Below, piece after piece: positions 7,001 through 14,865 of a DNA stretch of 35,217 bases. The DNA is from an uncultured Ruminococcus sp. Lineage in GTDB: Bacteria; Bacillota_A; Clostridia; Oscillospirales; Ruminococcaceae. The notes beneath the pieces are model-generated. The model saw only the letters and a program-made list of their open reading frames with translations. It searched no databases and was not told where the DNA came from. The position numbers and the translations under genes are program-made. Location of the stretch: positions 1 to 35,217 of the forward strand of contig ONBA01000037.1 of the NCBI GenBank assembly GCA_900315975.1, in the 5' to 3' direction. Positions within the stretch are counted from its first letter, which is position 1. Every line of letters starts with the position of its first letter.

Positions 7001-8560
7001 GCTGTGGTGAGCAGCGTGTGGAACGCTGTATCCGGTTTTATTTCCTCGATTCTGAATGCAATCTTCAGCACGGTATCTTCTATCTGGAATAACATCAAAA
7101 ATACAGTATCCAATGTGATGAACACCATCAAAACCACAGTTTCTAACATCTGGGAATCTGTAAAATCCGCTGTATCGCAGAAGATCACAGCGATCAAGAC
7201 GACTATAGTCAACGGCTTCAATGCGGCGGTCAGCTTTATCAAGAACCTTGCATCGGAGGCGTTCTCTTGGGGCGCTGACATTATCAACGGCATCGTGGAC
7301 GGCATCAAGAGCTGCGTAAACAAGGTCGCAGATGCGGTCACGGGTGTGGCTGACAAGATTCGATCCTTCCTGCATTTCAGTGTCCCGGATGAGGGCCCGC
7401 TTGCGGATTTTGAATCTTGGATGCCTGACTTTATGCAAGGTATGGCTGACGGTATCAACGCCAATGCGAGTGTGGTAAACGATGCAGTCAATAATTTTGC
7501 GGGCGGACTTGCTGAAAAGATCAGCAGCGTGATTCAAAACGCACTGTCCAATGTGGTCACTGCGGTGCAGGGCTTCATGACACAGGTGTTTGATACAGTC
7601 AAAACGGTCTGGGCAAATGCCAAGACAGCAATTGATACGACCATGTCGCAGATCAAAAGCGGTGTTACTGCCGGCTGGAAAGCTGTTGTATCTGTGATTA
7701 CCTCCGCACTTGAAACAATCAGAAATGTCATCGCAACCACATGGAAGGCAATCAGCACCATCATTTCTACAGTGCTGGACGGAATCAAGAAAATTGTTAC
7801 TGCCGTGTGGACGGCACTGAAAACGCTCATCAACACCGGACAGCTTGACATTAAATCTGTTATCACTACCACATGGGACGCAGTAAAGGACGTTGTAAAT
7901 ACCGTTCTAAACGGCATTAAGTCCGTTGTGGTTACAATCTGGAACGCTATGCCCGATATCGTGCGGAATCCAATGAACCAAGTTAAGGATGCTGTGCTGT
8001 CTATCTGGGACAACATTAAAAACGGCATCAATGACAGGCTCGGCGGTGTGCGTGATGCGGTTTCCGGCGCAATGAGGGCTGTCTATGATGCTGTCATGGA
8101 CAAGGTCAACAGCTCGTGGTCTTGGGGACGGGATCTCATGCAGAACCTCATCAACGGTCTGAATTATATGCTCGGCAATCTCATCAACACCGTTGCGGAC
8201 GTAGCGCGGGCGATCAGTGATTATCTGCACTTCTCGGTTCCGGACAAGGGACCGCTTACGTCCTTTGAATCTTGGATGCCTGACTTTATGAAGGGACTGG
8301 CACAGGGTATCAACAAGAGTAAAAAGTATGTGGAAAAAGCGGTATCCTCCGTAGCCGATGCGATGACACTATCTCTCAATTCGGACTTTGGTATGAGGAT
8401 GGATAGTATTTCGGGCGCAATGGTAGGCAGCAGCGGCGGTGTGGTCAACAATTACTACAACAACGACAACAGCCGGACAGTCAACCAGACAAATAACTCG
8501 CCAAAGTCGCTGTCACGGCTGGAAATCTATCGTCAGACGCGGAATGCGCTGAATGTGTGA
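4004..8560 (+). CDS. Tail tape measure protein (TP901 family)
   Basis: A 1518-residue tape measure protein, which sets tail length and is ejected with DNA. Residues 1-200 are a lysine/glutamate-rich coiled coil with a repeated YDALQREI element. Residues about 245-430 form the TP901 core (TASDFDTAMSKVAAVSGATG, TKFSASEAAEAMNYMAMAGW, then GIKGSQAGTALRSMM). Two hydrophobic stretches follow at about 565-650. From about 680 to 1080 a long run of Trp-containing repeats of the form VWNAI..., IWNSI... predominates, probably helical and stacked along the tail. A block ending in HFSVPDxGPL and FESWMPDFM occurs twice, at about residues 1085-1165 and 1370-1450, an internal duplication. The ribosome site is AGGTGA before the ATG. 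The next gene in sense is displaced about 900 bases by the reverse-strand Fic gene. Confidence 0.95.
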   Translation: MAGRIKGITVEINGDTTKLSKALQSVDKNIKNTQTQLKDVEKLLKLDPKNTELLAQKQKLLGDAVKSTKERLDTLKKASEEAAKTKDNYDAWKAKYDPIKQKIGETETKLKELKEQAKTADEQLSKGEISQEKYDALQREIKETSDELSGLKQQAKDVSDEFGNPISPEQYDALQREIIETEQELQNLQTEASKSQEALVKIGQVGETLEKVGGKIADVGETLTTHVTVPVLAAGTAAVKTASDFDTAMSKVAAVSGATGDELQDLRDKAREMGSKTKFSASEAAEAMNYMAMAGWKTGDMLDGIEGIMNLAAASGEDLATTSDIVTDALTAFGLTAADSGHFADVLAAASSNANTNVSMMGETFKYCAPVAGALGFSCEDTAEAIGLMANSGIKGSQAGTALRSMMNALAGEVKFCGESFGEIEIATTNADGSMRDLNVILADCRVAFSQMSESEKANAAQALVGKNAMSGFLALMNAAPGDIEKLEGAISTCSDEIDGYNGVTEKMAAVMQDNLGGQLTILKSQLEELAISFGEILMPAIRAIVTKIQALVDKLNQMDPATKETIVKIALVAAALGPLLVVVGKTMVTVGKLMQFISNLPTIIAGAKSAFAAFSGAIGGISAPVVAVIAVIAALVAAFVHLWKTNDEFRAKITAIWEQIKGIFQGFCQGIVDRLNALGFDFENIGEVIKAVWKGLCNFLAPIFEGVFQQIANIFKAVTDILLNVLDIFIGIFTGDWDKVWNGIKGIFVAVWDFLKATLQNYMNVLCDIFGTDLETVKQFWIDVWTAIKDFFVGIWNSIKNFFTSIVTGISTFFTNIWTGIKNFFVGIWTAIYTDVTTKINLIKTVIETVWNAIHTAITTVMNAIWSVITTVWQTIYDIISPLLEAFRYLFETIFQAIQILIGMAMDWIHEKITAIWNAIVAFLTPILESIRDFFQTIWDAISSTISTVLDTIYNVILTVWNAVSSFISGILNAIWSVVSSIWNSISAHISAVLNAIHAVVSSVWNAVSGFISSILNAIFSTVSSIWNNIKNTVSNVMNTIKTTVSNIWESVKSAVSQKITAIKTTIVNGFNAAVSFIKNLASEAFSWGADIINGIVDGIKSCVNKVADAVTGVADKIRSFLHFSVPDEGPLADFESWMPDFMQGMADGINANASVVNDAVNNFAGGLAEKISSVIQNALSNVVTAVQGFMTQVFDTVKTVWANAKTAIDTTMSQIKSGVTAGWKAVVSVITSALETIRNVIATTWKAISTIISTVLDGIKKIVTAVWTALKTLINTGQLDIKSVITTTWDAVKDVVNTVLNGIKSVVVTIWNAMPDIVRNPMNQVKDAVLSIWDNIKNGINDRLGGVRDAVSGAMRAVYDAVMDKVNSSWSWGRDLMQNLINGLNYMLGNLINTVADVARAISDYLHFSVPDKGPLTSFESWMPDFMKGLAQGINKSKKYVEKAVSSVADAMTLSLNSDFGMRMDSISGAMVGSSGGVVNNYYNNDNSRTVNQTNNSPKSLSRLEIYRQTRNALNV

Positions 8561-8566
8561 AATAGT

Positions 8567-8596
8567 AATGGGCTGACCCGAAATCAGCCCATTTTT
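8567..8596. terminator. Rho-independent terminator between tape measure and Fic genes
   Basis: A 10-base perfect stem (AATGGGCTGA 8567-8576, TCAGCCCATT 8584-8593) with a 7-base loop is followed by T residues to 8596 on the + strand. It lies 7 bases after the tape measure stop and 4 bases before the end of the convergent Fic gene. The + strand T-run is better than the minus-strand one (TTACTATTT), but the hairpin could serve both. It would separate the tape measure from the distal tail genes unless antiterminated. Confidence 0.75.
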
Positions 8597-8599
8597 ACC

Positions 8600-9376
8600 T
8601 TATGTGTTATGTTTCTGAATCAAATCTCTTGCTCGCGTTTCCGACTTATCATACGCAATCTCAAAATAGTCAAGTATGCATTTCATATCATCCTGCATGG
8701 ATAAAAAGACATCAAGCAATCTTTCCTTTTTACCATCGACCTGCCATTCTTTCAGTCCTTTATAATAGAATATCTTACTGTCATCATTGATGAAAAAAGG
8801 AACGATATCATTTGCAAGACACATTTTCAAGGCGAGCAGTCTGCCTACCCGTCCGTTTCCATCATAAAACGGATGGATTTTTTCAAATCTTGCATGAAAT
8901 TCAGCAACATCATAAAGGTCAATGGCTTGTCTTTCTGCAAAATCATGAACCAGTTCCTCCATATGAGAAGGAACTTCTTTAGGGTGGACAGTTTGAATCT
9001 GGCCTACTTCGTTTGGATATTTCTTATAATCACCGATTACAACATCATCTTCCTCATCATCGATAGGAAGTCCGTTTTTCAGGAGCTGATGCAGATGCTT
9101 GATGTATTCTTCAGTGATTTGCTCATGAATTGAATCGAGAATATAATCAAAGCACTTAAAATGATTGGCGGTTTCTATGATATCATCAACATGGGCAACG
9201 CCGTCAACAGTACGAGTTTCAAAAATATATCGTGTCTGGTCATGTGTCAAACGGCTGCCTTCAATATGATTTGAATTATACGCAAAATCAACTTGCATTT
9301 TATGATAGAATCCACCAGAGATTTTTCGTCTTTTCTCATGCAACAGTGTGTTTAACACTGTCCTCGGCTGTGCCAT
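8600..9376 (-). CDS. Fic family protein (AMPylase-type, class II)
   Basis: A 258-residue Fic-domain protein. Fic proteins usually transfer AMP from ATP to a hydroxyl side chain of a target protein. The active-site motif is intact at residues 168-179 (HPFYDGNGRVGR), with catalytic His168, acidic Asp172 and the two arginines. An N-terminal inhibitory motif S-x-x-x-E-G is at residues 35-40 with Glu39, so it is a self-inhibited class II Fic that needs no separate antitoxin. The start at 9376 has AAAGGGAGG 8 bases upstream. It is convergent with the tape measure gene and antisense to the tail operon, with its own promoter and terminator, which is the layout of a moron expressed in the lysogen. Defence, toxin or regulatory roles are possible; the target is unknown. 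Confidence 0.92.
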   Translation of the reverse strand: MAQPRTVLNTLLHEKRRKISGGFYHKMQVDFAYNSNHIEGSRLTHDQTRYIFETRTVDGVAHVDDIIETANHFKCFDYILDSIHEQITEEYIKHLHQLLKNGLPIDDEEDDVVIGDYKKYPNEVGQIQTVHPKEVPSHMEELVHDFAERQAIDLYDVAEFHARFEKIHPFYDGNGRVGRLLALKMCLANDIVPFFINDDSKIFYYKGLKEWQVDGKKERLLDVFLSMQDDMKCILDYFEIAYDKSETRARDLIQKHNT

Positions 9377-9408
9377 ATGCCATACCTCCCTTTGGCTACT
9401 ATAATCCT

Positions 9409-9437
9409 ATTATAAGCTATATCCTCGAAAAAGTCAA
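9409..9437 (-). promoter_or_regulatory. Sigma-70-type promoter of the Fic gene
   Basis: On the minus strand TTGACT (9437-9432) and a perfect TATAAT (9414-9409) are separated by exactly 17 bases. Transcription would start near 9402 and reach the Fic ribosome site at about 9385-9392. The element lies in the 82-base gap between the Fic and distal tail genes and ends next to the distal tail ribosome site. It should make the Fic gene independent of late phage transcription. Confidence 0.8.
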
Positions 9438-9458
9438 CCGTAAAGGAGGGGGTTTTTC

Positions 9459-10316
9459 ATGTTTTTCAGCCTAATCTTAGAAAACGAATCCGGCGACCGT
9501 GTGGATATGTCCACAACCGCAAACCAGTATATGACCTCAAAGATCGAGGGCTTATCGCCTCCGCCCGGCACGATCAGCACCTCCTCCTACGCAGGCATGG
9601 ACGGCAGCTACCTCAACAACGCCTTCATCGAGAAGCGGAATGTGGTCATTCATTTTGAGATGCGGGGCGTGGGCGTAGAAAAGCGGCGGCATCAGCTTTA
9701 CAAGGTGGTGAAACCGAGCCGCTTTATCAAGCTCTATTATAAGACCGCAGGCATTGATGTGTTCACCACAGGCTATGTGGAAACTTGTGAGGTATCCAAC
9801 TTTGAGCAGCTTGTCGCCGGGCAGATTTCCATTCTGTGCCCGGATATCTATTGGTACTCCACAACTTCTGTCATGGCGTATTACAGCCAGATCACCGGCG
9901 CATTCACATTCCCGTTCCCAACAGAATCGAATCCGGAGCCCTTTGTCCTCGGTAAATATAACCGGCAAAACATGATGGAAATTATCAATGACGGTGATGA
10001 GACGGGATTTACACTTCAAATTGAAGCAACTGCTGATGTCCGTTCTCCCACGCTGTACAACGCTGATACCGATGAATACCTCCAGATCACAGGCGACCTA
10101 CAAGCCGGAGACATCGTGACGATCACCACCAAAACAGGCAACAAGACCGTGACATTGGATCGCGGTGGTGTCAAGACCAATATCATCAACCGCCTTGTGT
10201 CCGGCTCGACATGGCTGACGCTGCGCGAGGGCAAGAACCGCTTTTATCTACGCGGCACAGGGCTGAACAACCTGAAAGTGACGATCGTTCATACGAATGC
10301 GTATCTGGGGGTGTAA
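9459..10316 (+). CDS. Distal tail protein (Dit, sipho_tail family)
   Basis: A 285-residue distal tail protein, forming the hexameric hub between tail tube and baseplate. The N-terminal half shows the sipho_tail pattern: ITTANQYM-like strands (VDMSTTANQYMTSKIEGLSPPPGTISTS broken by loops), NNAFIEKRNVVIHFEMRG, RRHQLYKVVKPSRFIKLYYKT, then QLVAGQISILCPDIYWYS. The C-terminal half is a galectin-like beta domain (LQIEATADVRSPTLYNADTD, GDIVTITTKTGNKTVTLDRG, LREGKNRFYLRGTGLNNLKV). A very strong ribosome site (AAAGGAGGGGG) sits 8-9 bases before the ATG. Length and domain order match Dit proteins of lactococcal-type siphophages. The following gene begins with a TTG 2 bases after the stop. Confidence 0.9.
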   Translation: MFFSLILENESGDRVDMSTTANQYMTSKIEGLSPPPGTISTSSYAGMDGSYLNNAFIEKRNVVIHFEMRGVGVEKRRHQLYKVVKPSRFIKLYYKTAGIDVFTTGYVETCEVSNFEQLVAGQISILCPDIYWYSTTSVMAYYSQITGAFTFPFPTESNPEPFVLGKYNRQNMMEIINDGDETGFTLQIEATADVRSPTLYNADTDEYLQITGDLQAGDIVTITTKTGNKTVTLDRGGVKTNIINRLVSGSTWLTLREGKNRFYLRGTGLNNLKVTIVHTNAYLGV

Positions 10317-10318
10317 TT

Positions 10319-11431
10319 TTGCAGATTGAAGTTTATAAAATGAACGCTGTGGAGGACAGCCTGACGATCACACTCGAAGCGGTGTGCGACAGTTTTTCAA
10401 GTCTATTGTGGGACATCGAATACTACCAGTGTGGCAGCTTTGAGGTGTATATCGCCGCCAATCCGCAGAATGTGGATATCTTCCAGCCCGGTCGCATTGT
10501 CGGCAGAGATGATGACAGCCAGCATTTTGGTATTATTGAGTCCGTGCAGATCGATACCGATGCTGAAAACGGCGACTATCTCACAGTGAGAGGTCGCTTT
10601 TTAATGTGCCTGTTGGAGCGCCGTATCATTCATCCGATGTACTCGACCACGGCGGAGAAAGCGTATAGCGAGATTATCCGAGAGGTCGTCACGCAGAACA
10701 CGCTGCTGAATGACAGCCGGAAAATTCCGGGACTTTCCCTCGGCACTGTATCCGGCACTTGTTGGGAGCAGACCACAACGCTGCAAATTTCCTATGCCAA
10801 TCTGATGGAATGGATTTATACGATCTGCGAGAAGATCGGCGGCACTGCAAATATCCGCCTTGTAAAGGACATCGGTGAGACCTACAAAATGGTGCTTGAC
10901 CTCTCTGAAGGCACAGACCGCAGTTTGATGCAGGAGGACAATCCGCACATCATTTTCTCAGACGCATACAGCAATCTGCTGTCTTTTTCTTATGCAGCGG
11001 ATTCTTCTATCACTCGCAATTTCGCCTACATCTTCGGTCAGGGCAAGGGCGAGGAGCGAAAGCGGACAACCTACTATGACGATTCTGAACCGACCTATCT
11101 TGACCGCTATGAGCTGTATGTGGATGCGGATGACATCTCCGAAACAGAACAGGTCGAGGGTGAAACTGTGCCGATCCCGGAGGAGCAGTATATCGAGCTG
11201 CTGAAAACAAGAGGTTCGGAAAAGCTGGAGTCTCCCAAGACAGCATCGGAATCAGAGATCGCAGCCAATTCTACGCAGTATGTATACAACCGTGATTATT
11301 ATGTCGGTGACTATGTGGCAGTCGAGCATAAGCGATTTGGCATGATACAGCCAAAAACACAGCTCATCGGCATGATAGAGGCTTTCGACCAGAACGGGCG
11401 CAGTCTTACGCCCACATTCAAGGAGGGATAG
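10319..11431 (+). CDS. Tail protein, ReqiPepy6 Gp37-like (tail-associated hub/Tal position)
   Basis: A 370-residue baseplate or tail-tip protein of the Gp37-like family that follows Dit in many Gram-positive phages. Visible are CDSFSSLLWDIEYYQCGSFEVYI, GRIVGRDDDSQHFGIIESVQI, TVRGRFLMCLLERRIIHP and ENPHIIFSDAYSNLLSFSY-like segments that fit the fold of phage baseplate hubs, followed by RDYYVGDYVAVEHKRFGM. I place the start at the TTG at 10319: a GGGGGTG ribosome site lies about 8 bases upstream, it is 2 bases after the Dit stop, and it keeps the first strand (LQIEVYKM). The ORF is open further upstream only as a shadow of Dit. An ATG at 10340 is a less likely alternative. There is no peptidase domain in this protein. 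Confidence 0.8.
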   Translation: MQIEVYKMNAVEDSLTITLEAVCDSFSSLLWDIEYYQCGSFEVYIAANPQNVDIFQPGRIVGRDDDSQHFGIIESVQIDTDAENGDYLTVRGRFLMCLLERRIIHPMYSTTAEKAYSEIIREVVTQNTLLNDSRKIPGLSLGTVSGTCWEQTTTLQISYANLMEWIYTICEKIGGTANIRLVKDIGETYKMVLDLSEGTDRSLMQEDNPHIIFSDAYSNLLSFSYAADSSITRNFAYIFGQGKGEERKRTTYYDDSEPTYLDRYELYVDADDISETEQVEGETVPIPEEQYIELLKTRGSEKLESPKTASESEIAANSTQYVYNRDYYVGDYVAVEHKRFGMIQPKTQLIGMIEAFDQNGRSLTPTFKEG

Positions 11432-11434
11432 CTT

Positions 11435-12790
11435 ATGGCTTTTTCATGCGGATTTTTCAATTCAGTAGGTCTTGACCGCACCTACACAGCAGAAAATTTT
11501 AACGACTACCTGTCAAGCATTATCTGTAACGGCATTCAGGACAACTACGGCGACTGCTTCAAGCTCCTCGCAGCAAGCAGTGGGCTGAGTGTATCGGTCG
11601 GCAGAGGTAAGGCTTGGATCAACGGTCACTACTTCATCAACGATGCAAGATACAGCATTGACCTGTCCGAGTATATGGACGAGTCGCTGCCGCGTTATGT
11701 GGGCATTGCAATCTATCTGGATACAACGGAATCCGTCCGCAGTGTCACGCTCCGCCTTTTCCCCGGTACTCCTGCTGAATCACCGCAGCTTCCGACCATT
11801 CCGCAGGATGCGGATCATGTGCGGCTGCTTATGTATGCCGTGCGGCTGAATCCGGGAGCTACCTCTCTTTCGGAGCGTGACTGGTATGACTACCGCGAGG
11901 ACAGGAACGTCTGCGGTTACTGCCGCTGTATCCTCGGTAAATGCAAGGTCACGGAAATGCTGGCTCAACTTGCACAGATCGAGGCGGATATTTCAGAGTA
12001 TAACGATACAATTCAGGAACTGACAACGCAAGTCGCAACTCTTCAGACCGAAGTCGATGATATCATCGGCGGTATTGTGGAGATCGGCACCTGCGGTGAG
12101 AATATTCATTATGTTCTCTATGAGAACGGAAAGCTCCTGCTGCACGGATCCGGTGAGACTTATGACTATGATATCGGTAGATCGCCGTTCTGGGAAAGAG
12201 AGGATATCCGTTCACTTGTAATCGGCGAGGGTATCACAGCAATTGGTACAAGCGTGTTTGAACGATGCTACAATATGGCTACGGTCACATTCCCAAGCAC
12301 GCTTACAACCATCAAGGCTCGTGCATTTTTCATGTATACACAGGGTGGTCTGACTTCTCTGACGATTCCTCCGACTATTACAACAATTGGCGAGAAGGCG
12401 TTTGTCGATCAGGCACTTACTTCTATCATCATGCCTGCAACGCTCACCACGCTCGGCACCTATATTTTTGATGGCAGTGCTACTCTTCGGACTGCACGAA
12501 TCGAATGTGCAGAAGTGCCGGGATTCCTTTTTGTTATGTGCAATAGGCTCTCAGATGTGACTCTAAGCCATAATGTGACGAAAATCGGCTCTCACTGGAT
12601 CAATTACTGCAACAGTCTTACTCAGCTTACCTATGAGGGGAGCCTTGATGAATGGGCAGCGGTAACAAAGGGAGCGAGCTGGGACGGCAGAGGCGGTCAG
12701 CTTACAGGAACACTAACCAGGGTTAATTGCCTTGACGGATATATGCAGTATGATACAGAAACAGGAGAATGGACGGAGGTGCGTGACTAA
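11435..12790 (+). CDS. Tail/baseplate protein with C-terminal BspA-type leucine-rich repeats
   Basis: A 451-residue protein in two parts. Residues 1-165 are a phage baseplate domain (FNSVGLDRTYTAENFNDYLSSIICNGI broken into its natural strands, then GLSVSVGRGKAWINGHYF), the kind that anchors receptor-binding proteins. A short coiled coil follows (about 175-205). Residues about 215-430 are BspA/LRR_5-type repeats with the recurring pattern L-x-I-x-x-x-I-x-x-I-G-x-x-A/V-F: VIGEGITAIGTSVFERC, TFPSTLTTIKARAFF, IPPTITTIGEKAFV, MPATLTTLGTYIFDG, LSHNVTKIGSHWI. Such repeats are common on gut bacterial surface proteins and bind proteins or glycans, so this is a likely host-recognition tip. It starts 3 bases after the upstream stop and overlaps the fibre gene by one base. 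Confidence 0.8.
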   Translation: MAFSCGFFNSVGLDRTYTAENFNDYLSSIICNGIQDNYGDCFKLLAASSGLSVSVGRGKAWINGHYFINDARYSIDLSEYMDESLPRYVGIAIYLDTTESVRSVTLRLFPGTPAESPQLPTIPQDADHVRLLMYAVRLNPGATSLSERDWYDYREDRNVCGYCRCILGKCKVTEMLAQLAQIEADISEYNDTIQELTTQVATLQTEVDDIIGGIVEIGTCGENIHYVLYENGKLLLHGSGETYDYDIGRSPFWEREDIRSLVIGEGITAIGTSVFERCYNMATVTFPSTLTTIKARAFFMYTQGGLTSLTIPPTITTIGEKAFVDQALTSIIMPATLTTLGTYIFDGSATLRTARIECAEVPGFLFVMCNRLSDVTLSHNVTKIGSHWINYCNSLTQLTYEGSLDEWAAVTKGASWDGRGGQLTGTLTRVNCLDGYMQYDTETGEWTEVRD

Positions 12791-14865
12791 TGTGGAAATT
12801 CCTTGTAAAAAACCAGAGCATTGAAATCATCGAGCGTGAGATTCTTGCAGACCACCAGATCCAGTATGTGCAGTTCAAGTTCACCTTTGACGGCGACTGG
12901 AAGCGGTTTCACAAAGTAGTACAGTTCAGCCAGTGCGATGAGGTGTATTCCATCGTACTCGGTGTAGACGGGACGACCTGTTATCTGCCTGCGGAGCTTC
13001 ACGCTGGTGCTGCGAAGATGTCGGTGTTCGGTTATGATACAGCATCGGATACAACGGTGAGAGCAACGACCGTTCCGGTTACACTCAATATCCGCCCGTC
13101 CGGTTTTGAGGGTGACGATGATCCGCCCATCCCTCCCACTCCGGATCTGTATCAGCAGCTTTTGCAGAAGATCGAGGAGACAACAAAGGGCGATCCCGGC
13201 AAGAGTGCCTATGAGCTTGCAGTGCAGGAGGGGTACACAGGAACGCTCGATGAATGGCTGGCTTCACTTCACGGCAAGGATGGTGTGGACGGTGTTACAC
13301 CGGATATGTCCGAGTATCCGAAAACAACCGAGGTGCAGACCATCGTGGAGACTGTCATCCAGCCCGTAGCGGAGGAATCGCATTCACACGATAACAAGGC
13401 TACGCTGGACAGCCTGACTCCGGAACTGTTCACAGAGCTGTATGAGCTGCAGCAGTTCGAGGATAAAACGGTCTATGACATTCAGACCATCAATGAGGAG
13501 ATCCTCAATTTGCAGCAGTACAAGCATCGTCACAACAATCAGGCTGTGCTTGATGCAACAACCGCGCCGTACACAACGGAGGAGCAGCAGAAACTGGCAG
13601 GTATCTCTCCGGAGACCTATGCAACAACGGAAGCCCTCGAAGCAGAGGCGCTGTCTATTCGTGAAGCTATGATCCCGCTGACAAGAGAGCTGCATTCGCA
13701 TACAAATAAAGCGGTGCTTGATGCTATCACTGCTATCGATACACACCTCGATGAAAACAGCAGCAATCCTGTGGCAAACTATGTGCTTGCTCTTGCTATC
13801 GATGTGCTGAATGTAGCAAAGCATACGCACAGCAATGCCGGAACGCTCGATAAGATCACTGAGGCACTTGTGACTGCCATGCAGGGTGTCGCTCCCTTTG
13901 AGGACTGGACGAGAGAACAGATTCACACGCTCTTTGAATCCGTCAACAATTTCTCCAACACTGCACACACGCATGAGAATAAGGATACGCTCGATTCGCT
14001 GACGGCTGATCTGCTCTCCCTTTTGCAGAACTTACAGCAGTACGAGGATGAAACGACCTACCGCATTCAGACGGTAGAGGAATCTGTATCCCCTGTGGTT
14101 ACACAGGCGCATTGGCATCATAATTTGACCATTCTCAACGGAATTACGCAGGCGAAAATCAATGAATGGGATTCTATTTCGACTGTCAAGACACAGCTCA
14201 ACGGACTGTCCACGGAGCTTACTGTCTGGAAAAACAAGTGCGATAACAATGCATCCCGTATCGGTGTCAACGAGAACGATATCGACAGCATTCAGGCAAC
14301 GCTCGTTGACCTGCAAGCACAGATCGATGCACTGAAGAATAACGGCTACACTGTCCTGTTCGAGTATGGCGATGATGTCCTCACAAAATACAGCACCATT
14401 CTTGGATTTGTACTGAACGGCGGATTCCGGACACTTACAAATATGAGCAGTCAGTATCCAAATTTCTGCTCGGAAGCGAACGACTACGCTCTGTTCTACG
14501 ATCAGGAGGACTTTAACTGGGATGCGCAGATTCTGACCTGTGTAGAACAAAAGCTAAATCTGACATCTGACAGCAAGATCCAGTTCCGCTATCTCTCCGG
14601 AGCGACCGAGGACGGCGAGCTGTACCTGATTACACCGCCCGGCGGCAAGATCGATGTGCCGATCACGCTTTACGCTCGGAGCGAAATCGAGAACGGACGA
14701 GCTGTACAGCTTGATTTCCAGTGGCTACAGTCGCAGAAGTTTATCACTACGGAAACAGACTGCACAGGCATTCAGCCGGGTGAGTATTACCTTTGCTGGG
14801 TGGGAAGGAGTAATAACACACATCCGATCATTCAGAGCGTAAAAGTATGGGAGGTAGAGGCATGA
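12790..14865 (+). CDS. Large tail fibre / upper baseplate protein with six HxH repeats
   Basis: A 691-residue fibre protein. Residues 1-100 are a BppU-like N-terminal beta domain (IQYVQFKFTFDGDWKRFHKVVQF). A collagen-like phage linker follows at about 135-165 (GDPGKSAYELAVQEGY, TLDEWLASLHGKDGVDG). From about 195 to 445 a coiled shaft holds six H-x-H-x-N-x-x-x-L-D units at residues 198, 246, 302, 345, 393 and 441, spaced 43-56 residues apart. HxH motifs in trimeric phage fibres can bind metal ions along the axis. Residues about 470-515 form a coiled coil, and the last 170 residues are a beta-rich tip. ATG overlaps the previous stop (TAATG). The stop overlaps the holin start (ATGA). Confidence 0.82.
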   Translation: MWKFLVKNQSIEIIEREILADHQIQYVQFKFTFDGDWKRFHKVVQFSQCDEVYSIVLGVDGTTCYLPAELHAGAAKMSVFGYDTASDTTVRATTVPVTLNIRPSGFEGDDDPPIPPTPDLYQQLLQKIEETTKGDPGKSAYELAVQEGYTGTLDEWLASLHGKDGVDGVTPDMSEYPKTTEVQTIVETVIQPVAEESHSHDNKATLDSLTPELFTELYELQQFEDKTVYDIQTINEEILNLQQYKHRHNNQAVLDATTAPYTTEEQQKLAGISPETYATTEALEAEALSIREAMIPLTRELHSHTNKAVLDAITAIDTHLDENSSNPVANYVLALAIDVLNVAKHTHSNAGTLDKITEALVTAMQGVAPFEDWTREQIHTLFESVNNFSNTAHTHENKDTLDSLTADLLSLLQNLQQYEDETTYRIQTVEESVSPVVTQAHWHHNLTILNGITQAKINEWDSISTVKTQLNGLSTELTVWKNKCDNNASRIGVNENDIDSIQATLVDLQAQIDALKNNGYTVLFEYGDDVLTKYSTILGFVLNGGFRTLTNMSSQYPNFCSEANDYALFYDQEDFNWDAQILTCVEQKLNLTSDSKIQFRYLSGATEDGELYLITPPGGKIDVPITLYARSEIENGRAVQLDFQWLQSQKFITTETDCTGIQPGEYYLCWVGRSNNTHPIIQSVKVWEVEA

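Noticed and set aside
6674..7537. Long minus-strand ORF (287 codons) and several others opposite the tape measure gene
   Set aside because: They mirror the repetitive tape measure codons, have no ribosome sites and no recognisable domains, and the plus frame is clearly the TP901 protein.
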